DNA of 64,000 bases from Candidatus Eiseniibacteriota bacterium (GTDB taxonomy: Bacteria; Eisenbacteria; RBG-16-71-46; CAIMUX01; WJJG01). The DNA lies in assembly GCA_023129715.1 (NCBI GenBank), contig JAGMBO010000051.1, positions 1 to 64,000 of the forward strand, in the 5' to 3' direction. A program made the translations under genes and the position numbers. Numbering within the stretch: position 1 is the stretch's first letter; each line of letters begins with the position of its first letter. Shown piece after piece: positions 26,834-36,379 of this stretch. The notes under the pieces were generated by a model. That model was not told the origin of the DNA. It saw only the letters and a program-made list of their open reading frames with translations, and searched no databases.

Positions 26834-28657
26834 TCACCGAGCCAGAACCCGGATGGGAACGTCGATCGTGACCGTGACGCCGGCCACGCCGGGCACGCCG
26901 GTCGCCGTGGCGGTCGCGGTCAGCGTCCCCGTTCCACCGGGGTTGTTCGCGAGGAAGTACCCGTACGCCATGCCGTACGAGCTTCCGGGAATCGACGGAT
27001 CGGTCGGGTCGCCGGGCCCGCCGGGCGACCAGGTGGAGTCCGGATCCACCGGGTGCGGGCCATCGAACGGGACGAAGACGCCGGCGTTCCCCTCGTAGGA
27101 CCATAGGATCTGGGCGCTCCAGTCGACATCGTTCCACGTGTTCAAGGCCACGGCTTCGACGAGGAGCGAGTCGCCGAGGGTTGCCTCGATCGGGTTCGGC
27201 CGTACTTGGATGCGGTCGAGAACCGGTGCGGGCGCCACGCGCACAATCGCGGTCCTCTCGATCGACGCGCCCGTGAGCGAGTCGGTCACGACGCAGCCAA
27301 CCGTCCCCTCACCTTCCTCCGTGGCGCGCAAGACCACCCCACCCCTCCAGTCCGGAGACGGCCGCCCGTCGGCCGGATCGTTGGGACCCATCCACGGCCC
27401 CTCCATCTCTTCGATCGTGCCGAGTGATGCGGGTTCGACCGACCACGCGTACGCCAGACCACCGATGGGGCGGTCCCACTCGTTCAGGCCGTACGCGAAG
27501 AAGAAGGCCTCGCTTCCAAGCGCGAGCCCGACCTCTTCCGGATGGAGATATACGGTGGTCAGCGTTCCGCGCGCGAGGACGGAGACACCGACGGTCTCGG
27601 CCCAGCTCGCCCCCTCGACGCCCACCTTGATCTCGCCGCGCGCCTCTCCCTGAACCCCCATCTCCGCGGTGAACCGGACAATGCTTATGTCTGAAAGATC
27701 GACGTCCGGGGGAAGCGGATCCGGAGGCCTGGTGCCGCCGCTGTCCCCGGGCACCGTGATCGTGTCGTCGTCGGTCGGTCCGCCCCATCCGTCGTCCATC
27801 CCGTACCAGAGCCGCGCGAGGATCTCCGCCCGCTCCTCGGGCGTGAGGTCGGTGGCCGGCTCGATCGTCCCGAGCGTCGCGGGGTCGACGCTCCACATGA
27901 GCGAAACACCGCTCGCGACGTCGCCGGCGCCATTGATCGCGTACGCCGCGAGATAGCGCGACTCGCCCGCGAGCACTTCCACCATGTACGGCGGGTGCAC
28001 GATGATCCGCGCGACATCGCCGTCGGCGACGACCTCGATCTCGGCGATCGCGTTCACGCTCGCGCTCAAAGACGCGACGACCTGTCCACTTCCGACCGCG
28101 GTGCCGATGAAGATCCCCTCGCGCGAGAGGACGCCGATCGCGTGCTCGGAGCGGATCGACCAGGTCGGGCGGTACGGGACGCCGTCCTGCCCGCCGCCCT
28201 CGATCCCGATCCAGCCGCCAGCGCCACCGATGTAGAACTGCACGCTCTCCAGCACGCCGACGCGCGCCGACTGCGGATAGATCGCGATCGGCCCGGGAGC
28301 CGCGCTGTCCGGAAGGACGGTGCAATCCACGGCCACGGTGCCGCCGGGGTGGACGCTGATCTCGATCCGGTTCGATTGGTAGGGCGCACCGTCGGGCGGC
28401 TCGACCACGACGGTGAAATCGCCGCCGGGGAGGTCCGTGAACTCGAAGGAGCCGTCCGCGGCCGTCACTGCGGTCTGATCCGTCCCCTCGAGACGGACCA
28501 CCACACCACCAAGGGCGTCCTCCCCGGACGAATCGACCACGCGCCCCATCAGGACGCCATTTTCGTCGCCCGGTTCCATCGGGTCGTCGTTCTTGGAGCA
28601 AGCGAAGGGAAGGAGAACAACAAGAATAAGGAGAGCGACAAGACGCCATGAACGCAT
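26834..28657 (-). CDS. Lipoprotein with carboxypeptidase-regulatory-like and Ig-like (Big-type) domains
   Basis: The ATG at 28657 has GAGGAGG upstream and gives 607 residues. A signal with lipobox L-P-F-A-C (Cys at 20) predicts lipid anchoring. Residues about 35-110 are a carboxypeptidase-regulatory-like domain (L-M-G-R-V-V-D-S-S-G-E-D-A-L-G-G-V-V-V-R-L). Three or four bacterial Ig-like repeats follow, each with patterns like S-V-D-P-A-T-L-G-T-I-E and S-V-E-P-A-S-L-G-T-I-E. It has no sorting module, consistent with lipid anchoring instead. A surface structural or adhesive role is likely; no enzyme motif is seen. Confidence 0.75.
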   Translation of the reverse strand: MRSWRLVALLILVVLLPFACSKNDDPMEPGDENGVLMGRVVDSSGEDALGGVVVRLEGTDQTAVTAADGSFEFTDLPGGDFTVVVEPPDGAPYQSNRIEISVHPGGTVAVDCTVLPDSAAPGPIAIYPQSARVGVLESVQFYIGGAGGWIGIEGGGQDGVPYRPTWSIRSEHAIGVLSREGIFIGTAVGSGQVVASLSASVNAIAEIEVVADGDVARIIVHPPYMVEVLAGESRYLAAYAINGAGDVASGVSLMWSVDPATLGTIEPATDLTPEERAEILARLWYGMDDGWGGPTDDDTITVPGDSGGTRPPDPLPPDVDLSDISIVRFTAEMGVQGEARGEIKVGVEGASWAETVGVSVLARGTLTTVYLHPEEVGLALGSEAFFFAYGLNEWDRPIGGLAYAWSVEPASLGTIEEMEGPWMGPNDPADGRPSPDWRGGVVLRATEEGEGTVGCVVTDSLTGASIERTAIVRVAPAPVLDRIQVRPNPIEATLGDSLLVEAVALNTWNDVDWSAQILWSYEGNAGVFVPFDGPHPVDPDSTWSPGGPGDPTDPSIPGSSYGMAYGYFLANNPGGTGTLTATATATGVPGVAGVTVTIDVPIRVLAR

Positions 28658-28765
28658 GACCGATCCTCCTCTAGGTTTCACGACTCCTAAAGTACCGCGT
28701 GCGTGAAGGACCGTCAACTGCTGACTGGGCACAGAAGTTGGCACCGTACTCCGCAAAGAGGCCGG

Positions 28766-28965
28766 GTGTTCTGGGTCGCCCTCCGCAGGCTCTGGTCTGA
28801 CTGGACTCGTCCTCTCGTCATCGTCAAACCCGAGACCGTGATCAGGTGGTCCCGCGTCGGGAACGCCCCGCGGAGATCAGACGTGGCGGACGTCCATTCG
28901 CAACCACGGCAAGGAGCTGTGGGCTTGCGACTTCCTCACTCAGTGCACTGCCCTATCCCTACGGC
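28766..28965 (+). pseudogene. Remnant of an integrase-core transposase
   Basis: Two fragments in different frames match the common rve-type transposase. The first is F-W-V-A-L-R-R-L-W-S-D-W with V-I-V-K-P-E-T-V-I-R-W (28766-28862). The second is R-N-H-G-K-E-L-W-A-C-D-F-L-T-Q (about 28896-28945). In an intact gene these are separated by roughly 100 residues, so an internal deletion and frameshift have occurred. No terminal inverted repeats were found. Confidence 0.6.
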
Positions 28966-29175
28966 GCGGCCGTCGCAGGCGATCCATGGGATCCCCGATC
29001 CGTATCCGGAACTGAAGCAGCCTCCGCCGCAGGAGGGCAAACTCGCCGCTCTGCCCGTTCTCGGCGGCGTTCAGCACGACTACCGGCTTGTTGCCTGAGC
29101 CAATGTCCGCCCGCCAGCCCGACATCCTGGTCCGGAAGGGCGTTGTGGCGCAACGATGGCTCCTGCATCCGTCCT

Positions 29176-29301
29176 CGACCCGAGTACCGGGACCACCTCT
29201 GGTCATACGACTTCGTGCATGACCGAACGCATGCTGGCCGACCGCTGAGGATGCTGACGATCTTGGACCGGTACACACTGATGGGCATCGACCTCAAAGA
29301 C
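29176..29301 (+). pseudogene. Remnant of an IS3-family transposase (OrfB)
   Basis: A single frame reads R-P-E-Y-R-D-H-L-W-S-Y-D-F-V-H-D-R-T, then G-R-P-L-R-M-L-T-I-L-D-R-Y-T. This is the start of the DDE catalytic domain of IS3-family OrfB (the first catalytic Asp is in Y-D-F). Nothing before or after keeps the family pattern, so it is a short fossil. It sits next to a remnant of a different transposase, marking old insertions here. Confidence 0.6.
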
Positions 29302-29455
29302 AAGATCGACCTGCTCTGTTGGCTCGAGGAGTCTGCGCCTCACCCGAACGGGCTATGCCTCCCCCGCCCGTTCCCGTGGCCCTGGCGACGTCGGGACGAG
29401 CCTGGTACGAAGAGTGGAGTCACGTCAATCACCGGAAATCTCGGGCTCCCTGGTC

Positions 29456-32400
29456 TCACTCGGCCTGATTCTGCCTTGTCTCTCCTCCCTTGGTGTCAAG
29501 CGTTGGGCAGACCTCATCGAGATAGAGACCGCCTTCGTAGTCGAACCCGATCTCTCCCCAAATCTGCACGAAGATCCTTCTCAGGTGCCAATTCTCCGGC
29601 AAGTCCGCGTCATTGAACGACACGCTATACGACTGCCAGGTGTCGATGGCCATTGCCGTGCCAAACACATCGGGCCACGACCGCTCAGTCTCCAGATCCT
29701 CGTCCCATATCGTGTAGTGAAGACTGAAGTAACAGTCCCTTGGCCCTGCCCATGACAGGTGATCAAGGGCGCGCGCACTGTAACCGGTGGCCTCCTGCCA
29801 CCCGGCATAATCGTCCAGATCCGGTGACTGCAGGTGCACCAGCCACCAAGTGTCTCCCGGCGGTACGGTGACGATAATCGGGTTGCCATCCACAATCGTG
29901 TCGAGCCAGTAGGACCCTTGGGAATCACCACTCGGATCACTCCCGTAGGCATTGGGGTAGTTCACAACATCCGACCAGGAATCCTGGAAGTTCGTACTGG
30001 CGCCGACATCGTGGAACTCGGTGAGCGATGCCCATGTCAAGACATAGTCGACATACCAGCCCTCCAACGAGGCGTCGTCGAAGTCGAAACACAGGACCGC
30101 CGCTCCGATACCGGTGCAGTGCACCGCCTCACAGCCGGCTTCTGCGCCGGCCTGAACGGCGCAGGCGGCCGCCCCATCCCCTGTCGGTGTGAAGGTCACC
30201 GTTACCAGGTGGTTCTGACCATTGGCCAGGCTGTAGGGCGCCGCTCCCCCCGTAATGGCGAATTCCGGGCAATCCTCGGTGACGGCACCTTCGAGCAGTC
30301 CGCCACCTGTGTTTGTAATTGTGAATTGGAGGTCGGCGAAGTTGTCTACCTCCACGACCCCGAAATCCAGCTCGCTGACTGATACGAGGCACTGAGGCGC
30401 GAGCTCGCCCTCCCCGGTGGCGTTCACGTTTGCGCATTCGGCACCGGTCTGCACCTCGCAAACGTGCGTCCCGCTGGAAGATGGAGCGTAGCGCACGGTG
30501 ACGTTTCGGATCTCGCCTTCGTTCAGGCTGTAGCTCCCAAGCCCGCTGGTGATCGAGTAATGGGAGCAGCTCTCGCTAACAGAGCCCGTCAGAGTGCCCG
30601 TGCCCGTATTCTGGATTGAGAAGCCTTGCTCAGCGTATTCTCCGATGACCACCGTGCCGAAGGTGAGACTGGTAGGGGACACGTCGCACACTGGCTGGAC
30701 CCCCGTGCCTTCGCAGAGCACTTCTGAGCAGTCCTCGTTCCCCATACCGACAAGACAACTCCCGGGTCCGACACCGGACGGGGAAAACTCCACCGTCACC
30801 TCCACGAACTGCCCCGCAGACAGCGCATAGGCGCCCCCACCAGACGCAATCCCGAAGTCGTCGCAGCCACCCGACAGGCCGACCTCGCCCTCGAGTAGCC
30901 CGGTGCCCGTGTTGGTGATCGTCAATGTCTGGATCGCCGAATCGTCGACACGAACTTCCCCGAAGGCCAGTGTCTCGGGCTCCACCTCGCATTGCGGTTG
31001 GAGACCGGTGCCGGTCACGGTGATCTCGGTGCACCCTTCTCCGACCAGGATCGTGCATTCATACTCTGCCCCTGCCACAGGAAGGAACGTGACATCCACA
31101 TTCACTGACTGCAGCGCCTCGAGCTCATAGTCGAATGGATCACTTGGCAGCGAGAAGACCTCACAGCCCGTTCCTAAGTTGATGGTGCCAGTGAGTGTTC
31201 CCGTGCCCGTGTTGGTGATCGTGAATGTCTGGACCGCTGAGCCATCCACAGGGATGTCCCCAAATGCAAGCACCGTCGGTTCGACCTCGCAATGCGGCTG
31301 GAGGCCGGTGCCCGTCGCCGTGACCTCCGCGCAGCCTTCGCCGGTCTCGATCGCGCACTGATAGTCCTCCGCCGCCAAGGGCAGGAAGGTGACGTCCACG
31401 CTCACCGACTGTTCCGCCTCGAGTTCGTAGGCGAATGGATCGCTCGGCAGGGAGAAGACCCCACAGCCATCTCCCAGACGGACGGCGCCACTCAAGGTCC
31501 CAGTGCCCGTGTTGGTGATCGTGAGCGCCCGCACCACCGAGCTGTCCGCAAGGATCTCGCCAAATGCCAGCACTGCCGGTTCCACCTCACACTGCGGCTG
31601 GAGACCCGTGCCGGTCGCGGTAACATCCGCGCAGCCATCCCCGGTTTCGATCGTGCATTGGTATTCCTGCCCGGCCAAGGGCACGAAGGTGACATCCAAG
31701 CTCACCGACTGCTCCGCAGCGAGCTCGTAGACGACCGGATCCACGGGCAGCGCGAAGGCCTCGCAGCCCGCCCCCAAGCTGATCGCACCACTGAGCGTCC
31801 CCGTTCCCACGTTCGTGATCGTGAGCCCCAGGACCGCGCTGCCGCCCACGTCTAGTTCTCCGAAGACCAGCGCTGCCGGCCCCACATCGCATCCCGGCTG
31901 GATGCCGGTAGCCGTCGCCGTGACCTCGCTGCACTGCTCTCCGGTCAGAATCGTGCACGCGTAGACACCCTCCGCCTCGGGCGCGAAGGTAACCTCCAGC
32001 ATCACAGACTCCCCGGCCCCAAGATCATACTCGAACGGCTCCGTCTCCAGCCCGAATGCCGTACAACCCGGATCCAAACTGACCGCACCGCCGAGCCTCC
32101 CCGTACCGGCATTCGACAACGTGAACTCCAGGATCGCGGACTCCCCGACGAGAACCTCGCCGAATTCCAGCGACTGCGGCTCTACCTCGCACAGCGGTTC
32201 CACGCCGGTGCCACTCGCCGTCACATCGAGGCACCCGCCGCCCGTCTCGAGGGTGCATTGGAAGTTCCCTTCCCCAGGTGGGGAGAACCTCACCTCAACG
32301 ATTGCCGACTCTCCCGCCCCGAGCTCGTAAGGCAAGGGGTCGCTCGCCAGCTCGAACGCCTCGCAACCCCCACCCAAACTGACCACCCCAGTCAGAACCG

Positions 32401-34660
32401 CCAGACCAGTGTTCGTGATTGAGAAGGACTGCGTCGCCAGACTATCGACGGGTACGTCACCGAAGGCGAGCGTGGCCGCGCTAACCGTACACTGCGCTTG
32501 TACCCCCGAACCTTCCGCCGTGACATCCGAGCATGACGTCCCCGTAATGATCGTGCATTGGTAATCCTCATCCGCCGTGGGTGCAAATCCCACCTCGACC
32601 ATCACTGACTGTCCGGCCTCCAGGTCGTATCCGAACGGCTCTGCCGGCAGCGCGAAGCTCCCGCAGCCCTCGCCCAAACTGACTGTGCCACTCAGCGTCT
32701 CTGACCCGTCGTTCGTGATCGAGAAGGACTGCGTCGCCAACGTACCCACAGGAACATCACCAAAGGCGAGCGTTGGTGTGCTGATCGTACAGGCTGCCTG
32801 GGTGCCCGTAGCGACGACTGTAACATCCGAACATGATGTCCCTGTGAGAATCGTACATTCATGATCGCCAGCAGTGGCCGGCCTGAAGGTGATCTCCACG
32901 GTAGCCGATTCGCCGCCCTGGAGGTCGTAACTGAACGGATCTGTCGCAAGCGTGAAGCCGTCGCAGGACTCACCTAGGGTGACCGTGCCACTCAGCACTC
33001 CAGTGCCCGTATTGGCAATTGTGATCGACCGGATTGCGGACTCGCCAACACTGACCTGACCGAAGTCGAGGGCCTCCGGATCGACTGAACAGACTGGCTG
33101 AATGCCTACGCCGCTAGCGATGACATCCGCGCAGCCTCCAGTGCCCGCAGTGATCGTGCAGCTTACCTCACCTGTCACCGAGGGCGCATACGCAACCGAG
33201 ACCTGATGCGATGAGCCCGACGGCAGGGCATATGCCCCTCCCCCCGACTGGAGCGCGAAGTCGTCGCTGCAGCCGCTCAAGGCCACCTCGCCGCTCAGCG
33301 GTTCCGCACCTTCGTTGATGATCGCAAACGACTGCAGCGACCTCTCGCCGATCAGAACCTCTCCGAAATCCAGGACCGTCGGGCTGACCGTGCACGGCAT
33401 CGCCTGGATCGTGATCTGCGCGCTGGCCCGATTCGATGCATTGCCGTCGACATCGAGGACTGTGTACGTGAATTGATCCTGGCCGACGTACCCTTGCGCA
33501 GGGCGATAGGTCACTGAGCCAGCATCGATTGCGACGATCGCTCCGTTGGGAGGATCCAACTCGATGGTCACGGACGCCGGATCAAGCAACCCATCGAAAT
33601 CGATGTCGTTCTCGAGCAAGTCGTGGGTGACCTCACCATCCTCTAGGCATGTGAATTCGTCGTCTCGAGCTCGAGGGGCCCAGGTGCATTCTGTCGCAGG
33701 CGCATCGAAGTCCGGCTCCACCTGAAACTCGCCCTCCGCATCGAGGAAGGATGCGTGACCTGGTAGCAGGCACAAGTGCGGCTCCGTTGTCGGCCCGTAG
33801 GCGACGACGTAGAAGAGGATATCGGTTCCTGGACCTATCGCTGGCGACTCTCCAGAATCACCTTCCACGTCGATTCGTAGCTGGTATACGGGCTCCTCCG
33901 GGACGGTTGCATCCAACAGCGCGGAGTCGATGCGAATAGCATCCCGATCTGCCGAGTCATAGAATCGACTCCCTGGATCGAGCATCACATTCAGGTCAGT
34001 AACTTCCTCCATCCCGGCGATCATGAACACCAAGTCTAATCCACCAATCGCGGCGAGGTTCTCCACGGCTACCGGGATGAGCGTCGCTGCACCACGGCCT
34101 CGACCTGGATGATCGCCAGTGGTCGCCGAGAGCGCGTCGGCGTAGACCCCGTCATAGACAGTGAGTCGGTCGATTCCGGAAGCGTGCGGTGGCAGGACGA
34201 CAATGACAAAGCGCTCGATATCGTGCGGCTCGATCGGGAACGTCGTCTGGCCTATCAGCGAGGCGGATTCGACAAACACCCGCCACCATGTCTCCTCGGT
34301 GACGGCGCTGATCTCGAGGACCAGAGGGCTCTCCCCATCACTGCTGGCCGCGGCAGCCCACCCCGGGTCGCCGCAAGCGGGTCGCTGTGAGTATGGGGAC
34401 GAGGAATCGAAGCCGAGCTGATAGAGATACGCATGCATCAGACCACTGGCCGAGTCCCCCTGTGCCCCGTCGTAGGATTCCTCATCCGGTGGGTGCACGA
34501 GCGCAAGGCTGATGCCCCCGGCTCCCGAGTGATGGGTCTGCGCCGGGTCGCGCAGATCACAGCCCTCGATGTTGGCCAGGAGACAGATCAACGCTGCTAC
34601 GCCGAAAGATGTGGCGATACAGCGACGCACCAAGACACCGAAATCGCAGCTGCCCATCAC
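29456..34660 (-). CDS. Giant secreted protein with 11 choice-of-anchor-D repeats
   Basis: The 1734-residue product begins (GTG, weak ribosome site) with a hydrophobic signal ending A-N-I-E-G-C; a lipobox is possible but the -2 Glu is unusual. Residues about 40-310 are a beta domain of unknown type. About 320-415 is a cadherin-like tandem Ig domain (D-L-L-E-N-D-I-D-F-D-G, G-Y-V-G-Q-D-Q-F-T-Y). Eleven choice-of-anchor-D units follow (C-x-V-x-P-x-x-L-x-F-G-x-V), each about 100 residues. The last 200 residues resemble a jelly-roll carbohydrate-binding domain (C-F-D-F-D-D-A-S-L-E-G-W). It lacks the shared sorting module. It is probably a long surface or matrix fibre. Confidence 0.78.
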   Translation of the reverse strand: MMGSCDFGVLVRRCIATSFGVAALICLLANIEGCDLRDPAQTHHSGAGGISLALVHPPDEESYDGAQGDSASGLMHAYLYQLGFDSSSPYSQRPACGDPGWAAAASSDGESPLVLEISAVTEETWWRVFVESASLIGQTTFPIEPHDIERFVIVVLPPHASGIDRLTVYDGVYADALSATTGDHPGRGRGAATLIPVAVENLAAIGGLDLVFMIAGMEEVTDLNVMLDPGSRFYDSADRDAIRIDSALLDATVPEEPVYQLRIDVEGDSGESPAIGPGTDILFYVVAYGPTTEPHLCLLPGHASFLDAEGEFQVEPDFDAPATECTWAPRARDDEFTCLEDGEVTHDLLENDIDFDGLLDPASVTIELDPPNGAIVAIDAGSVTYRPAQGYVGQDQFTYTVLDVDGNASNRASAQITIQAMPCTVSPTVLDFGEVLIGERSLQSFAIINEGAEPLSGEVALSGCSDDFALQSGGGAYALPSGSSHQVSVAYAPSVTGEVSCTITAGTGGCADVIASGVGIQPVCSVDPEALDFGQVSVGESAIRSITIANTGTGVLSGTVTLGESCDGFTLATDPFSYDLQGGESATVEITFRPATAGDHECTILTGTSCSDVTVVATGTQAACTISTPTLAFGDVPVGTLATQSFSITNDGSETLSGTVSLGEGCGSFALPAEPFGYDLEAGQSVMVEVGFAPTADEDYQCTIITGTSCSDVTAEGSGVQAQCTVSAATLAFGDVPVDSLATQSFSITNTGLAVLTGVVSLGGGCEAFELASDPLPYELGAGESAIVEVRFSPPGEGNFQCTLETGGGCLDVTASGTGVEPLCEVEPQSLEFGEVLVGESAILEFTLSNAGTGRLGGAVSLDPGCTAFGLETEPFEYDLGAGESVMLEVTFAPEAEGVYACTILTGEQCSEVTATATGIQPGCDVGPAALVFGELDVGGSAVLGLTITNVGTGTLSGAISLGAGCEAFALPVDPVVYELAAEQSVSLDVTFVPLAGQEYQCTIETGDGCADVTATGTGLQPQCEVEPAVLAFGEILADSSVVRALTITNTGTGTLSGAVRLGDGCGVFSLPSDPFAYELEAEQSVSVDVTFLPLAAEDYQCAIETGEGCAEVTATGTGLQPHCEVEPTVLAFGDIPVDGSAVQTFTITNTGTGTLTGTINLGTGCEVFSLPSDPFDYELEALQSVNVDVTFLPVAGAEYECTILVGEGCTEITVTGTGLQPQCEVEPETLAFGEVRVDDSAIQTLTITNTGTGLLEGEVGLSGGCDDFGIASGGGAYALSAGQFVEVTVEFSPSGVGPGSCLVGMGNEDCSEVLCEGTGVQPVCDVSPTSLTFGTVVIGEYAEQGFSIQNTGTGTLTGSVSESCSHYSITSGLGSYSLNEGEIRNVTVRYAPSSSGTHVCEVQTGAECANVNATGEGELAPQCLVSVSELDFGVVEVDNFADLQFTITNTGGGLLEGAVTEDCPEFAITGGAAPYSLANGQNHLVTVTFTPTGDGAAACAVQAGAEAGCEAVHCTGIGAAVLCFDFDDASLEGWYVDYVLTWASLTEFHDVGASTNFQDSWSDVVNYPNAYGSDPSGDSQGSYWLDTIVDGNPIIVTVPPGDTWWLVHLQSPDLDDYAGWQEATGYSARALDHLSWAGPRDCYFSLHYTIWDEDLETERSWPDVFGTAMAIDTWQSYSVSFNDADLPENWHLRRIFVQIWGEIGFDYEGGLYLDEVCPTLDTKGGETRQNQAE
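30290..33420 (-). repeat. Eleven tandem 300-bp coding repeats
   Basis: Within the giant gene, the block related to CCCGTGTTGGTGATCGT recurs at about 30303, 30600, 30903, 31203, 31503, 31803, 32103, 32403, 32703, 33003 and 33303. The period is 300 bases with one three-base shift. The central copies (30.9-31.8 kb) are the most alike. Each copy encodes one choice-of-anchor-D unit. Such even spacing points to expansion by unequal crossing-over with selection on unit length. Confidence 0.8.
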
Positions 34661-34907
34661 CGAACCATCCCGTCAGCTTGAGGGTAAAGTCGGCTCACGA
34701 CTCGGTCGCCTGTCGATCAGCGGTTGCAGAGTACCAACATCATGCCGTGGCCTACCACTCCGTTCGGTATGCAAGAAGCAATCCTGGGGCCGTGAGGAGC
34801 TCTCGGATCGGCAGGTCACACCAGCTTGACTGTGGGCCTTGACAACCCCATCCGGTAGACCTCACTGCAGTTGGGAAGCGCATGGCGGCCAGTTCACCCT
34901 CCCCCCC

Positions 34908-35103
34908 TCTCGCCCCCCGAGACGGGAAAGTGCGCTAAGCACTCGGGCCTTAAGAACAGAGAGCGCGGAGAACTTGGGGCGGTTTGGCGGGGGACCGGCG
35001 GTTTGCGAGTACCGACCGGCCGTCGAGCGCCGCGCGCAAAGGCCCGGTCGGGCCCACGCCCTCCCAACTGTCTGCCCCCGCCCGGGACATGCCCGGGGCC
35101 CGG
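34908..35103. repeat. Dispersed intergenic repeat, copy B
   Basis: This copy pairs with 26470-26663. It starts with TCTCGCCCCCCGAGA, a five-base stem with C loop, and contains CACTCGGGCCTTAAGAAC. It ends in an imperfect palindrome around GCCCGGGACATGCCCGGG. It lies 98 bases beyond the stop of the Cys-rich protein gene and is non-coding as far as I can see. The rest of the 34661-35201 gap shows nothing recognisable. Confidence 0.65.
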
Positions 35104-35201
35104 CAGCCACTACTACCGGCCTCTCCGTCCCCCACAGGCCGTGCCGACAACCCGGCCACCTCGTCTCCCGTAGACAAGGCGCTATTGATCGCGCGTCCCA
35201 T

Positions 35202-36311
35202 TCATTGACAGGTCGTGTTGCCAACCACGGTCAGCGTGTAGTCGCCACAGGCGCTGCCCGATTCATGGTAAACCTCGATGTACACCATCTTGCCATCGGC
35301 CTGACCCCAAAGGTCAGTCCATCCATACTCTATGCAATCCTCTACACCGCCGGTCGCCCACTGCTCATCGGACTCGCAGGCTCCAAGATACGTTCTCAAG
35401 TCATAGTCCGCCCCATCTGGTGAAGACAGGACAATCGCAACCGAGAGATCCACAGTTCCCAAGCCGTTGCATTCTTCAACTTCCACCGTGTACCACTTGG
35501 AGCCCCTGCCGGCCTGCGTCTGGAAATCCATCCCCTCGTCGCCGCAGACACTCCCCATGTCGATCGCAGTGAAGCAGTCGTTTTCGGTATTCGTGACATC
35601 GCCCAGACATGACTCACAGCCGTCGACGTGATTTGCGTTGCAGTCGGCGTAATGGGCGTCGCAGGTGGAGACTTGGCACTCCCCTAGAACGCAGTCGTGG
35701 GCTGAGGTGTGCGGGAGATCACAGACATGGCCGCAGGTCCCGCAATTGTTCTCGTCGCTGGAGAGGTCCCTCTCGCAGCCGTTGGTGGGATCATCGTCGC
35801 AGTCTCCCCACCCGGCGTCGCAGGTGGAGATCTGGCATATGCCATATTCGCAGAAGGTGGTCGCGGCGCGGGGCAAAACAGTACAGTTATGACCGCAGGT
35901 ACCGCAGTTGTACACGTCAGTTAGGAGGTCTGCCTCGCAACCGTCCTCGTCGATCCCGTTGCAGTTTCCGTACCCGGTGTCGCAGGTGGAGACGAGGCAT
36001 TCCCCCTGTGAGCAAATGTGGATTAAGGTGTGCGGGAGATCGCAGATATGGCCGCAGGCCCCGCAGTTGTTCAGATCGGTGTCGAGGTGTGTCTCGCACC
36101 CGGTTGCGGTGTCCCCGTCGCAGTTCCCGTACCCGGGGTCGCAGATGAGCGTGTCTATCGCATGAAATGTCAGGCTGTCGATCTCCGCCAGGAAGTGCTC
36201 CTCGGTAATTGGCCCTTTGTGGATCGTCATCTTCCACATTTCTTCGCCCTGACTCCCTGCCCCTCCAAGGGTCATCGCCAGAACCAACACCGCCAAGATC
36301 CGTCGAGTCAT
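35202..36311 (-). CDS. Secreted Cys-rich repeat protein
   Basis: The 369-residue protein has a signal peptide (residues 1-20), then a segment W-K-M-T-I-H-K-G ... F-L-A-E-I-D-S-L-T-F, a recurring N-terminal block in sorted proteins of this kind of bacterium. Residues about 55-235 hold four Cys-rich units of the form C-D-x-G-Y-G-N-C-D-G ... G-C-E-x-x-L-x-x-D-x-N-N-C-G-x-C-G-x-x-C, well known from myxobacterial secreted proteins. A C-terminal beta domain (residues 240-369) with several Cys may be a binding module. The disulfide-rich design fits an extracellular location. There is no sorting module at the end. The ribosome site is AAGGGGAG. Confidence 0.75.
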   Translation of the reverse strand: MTRRILAVLVLAMTLGGAGSQGEEMWKMTIHKGPITEEHFLAEIDSLTFHAIDTLICDPGYGNCDGDTATGCETHLDTDLNNCGACGHICDLPHTLIHICSQGECLVSTCDTGYGNCNGIDEDGCEADLLTDVYNCGTCGHNCTVLPRAATTFCEYGICQISTCDAGWGDCDDDPTNGCERDLSSDENNCGTCGHVCDLPHTSAHDCVLGECQVSTCDAHYADCNANHVDGCESCLGDVTNTENDCFTAIDMGSVCGDEGMDFQTQAGRGSKWYTVEVEECNGLGTVDLSVAIVLSSPDGADYDLRTYLGACESDEQWATGGVEDCIEYGWTDLWGQADGKMVYIEVYHESGSACGDYTLTVVGNTTCQ

Positions 36312-36379
36312 CGTTCTGTCTCCCCTTCTCTATTGCCTATCTCGTGTCTCAATGTTTCTTTGGCCCTTGCTCGCAACAC

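Noticed and set aside
30290-33420. Tandem repeats as a mobile or satellite array
   Set aside because: They keep one open frame and encode defined choice-of-anchor-D units, so they are a protein repeat array.
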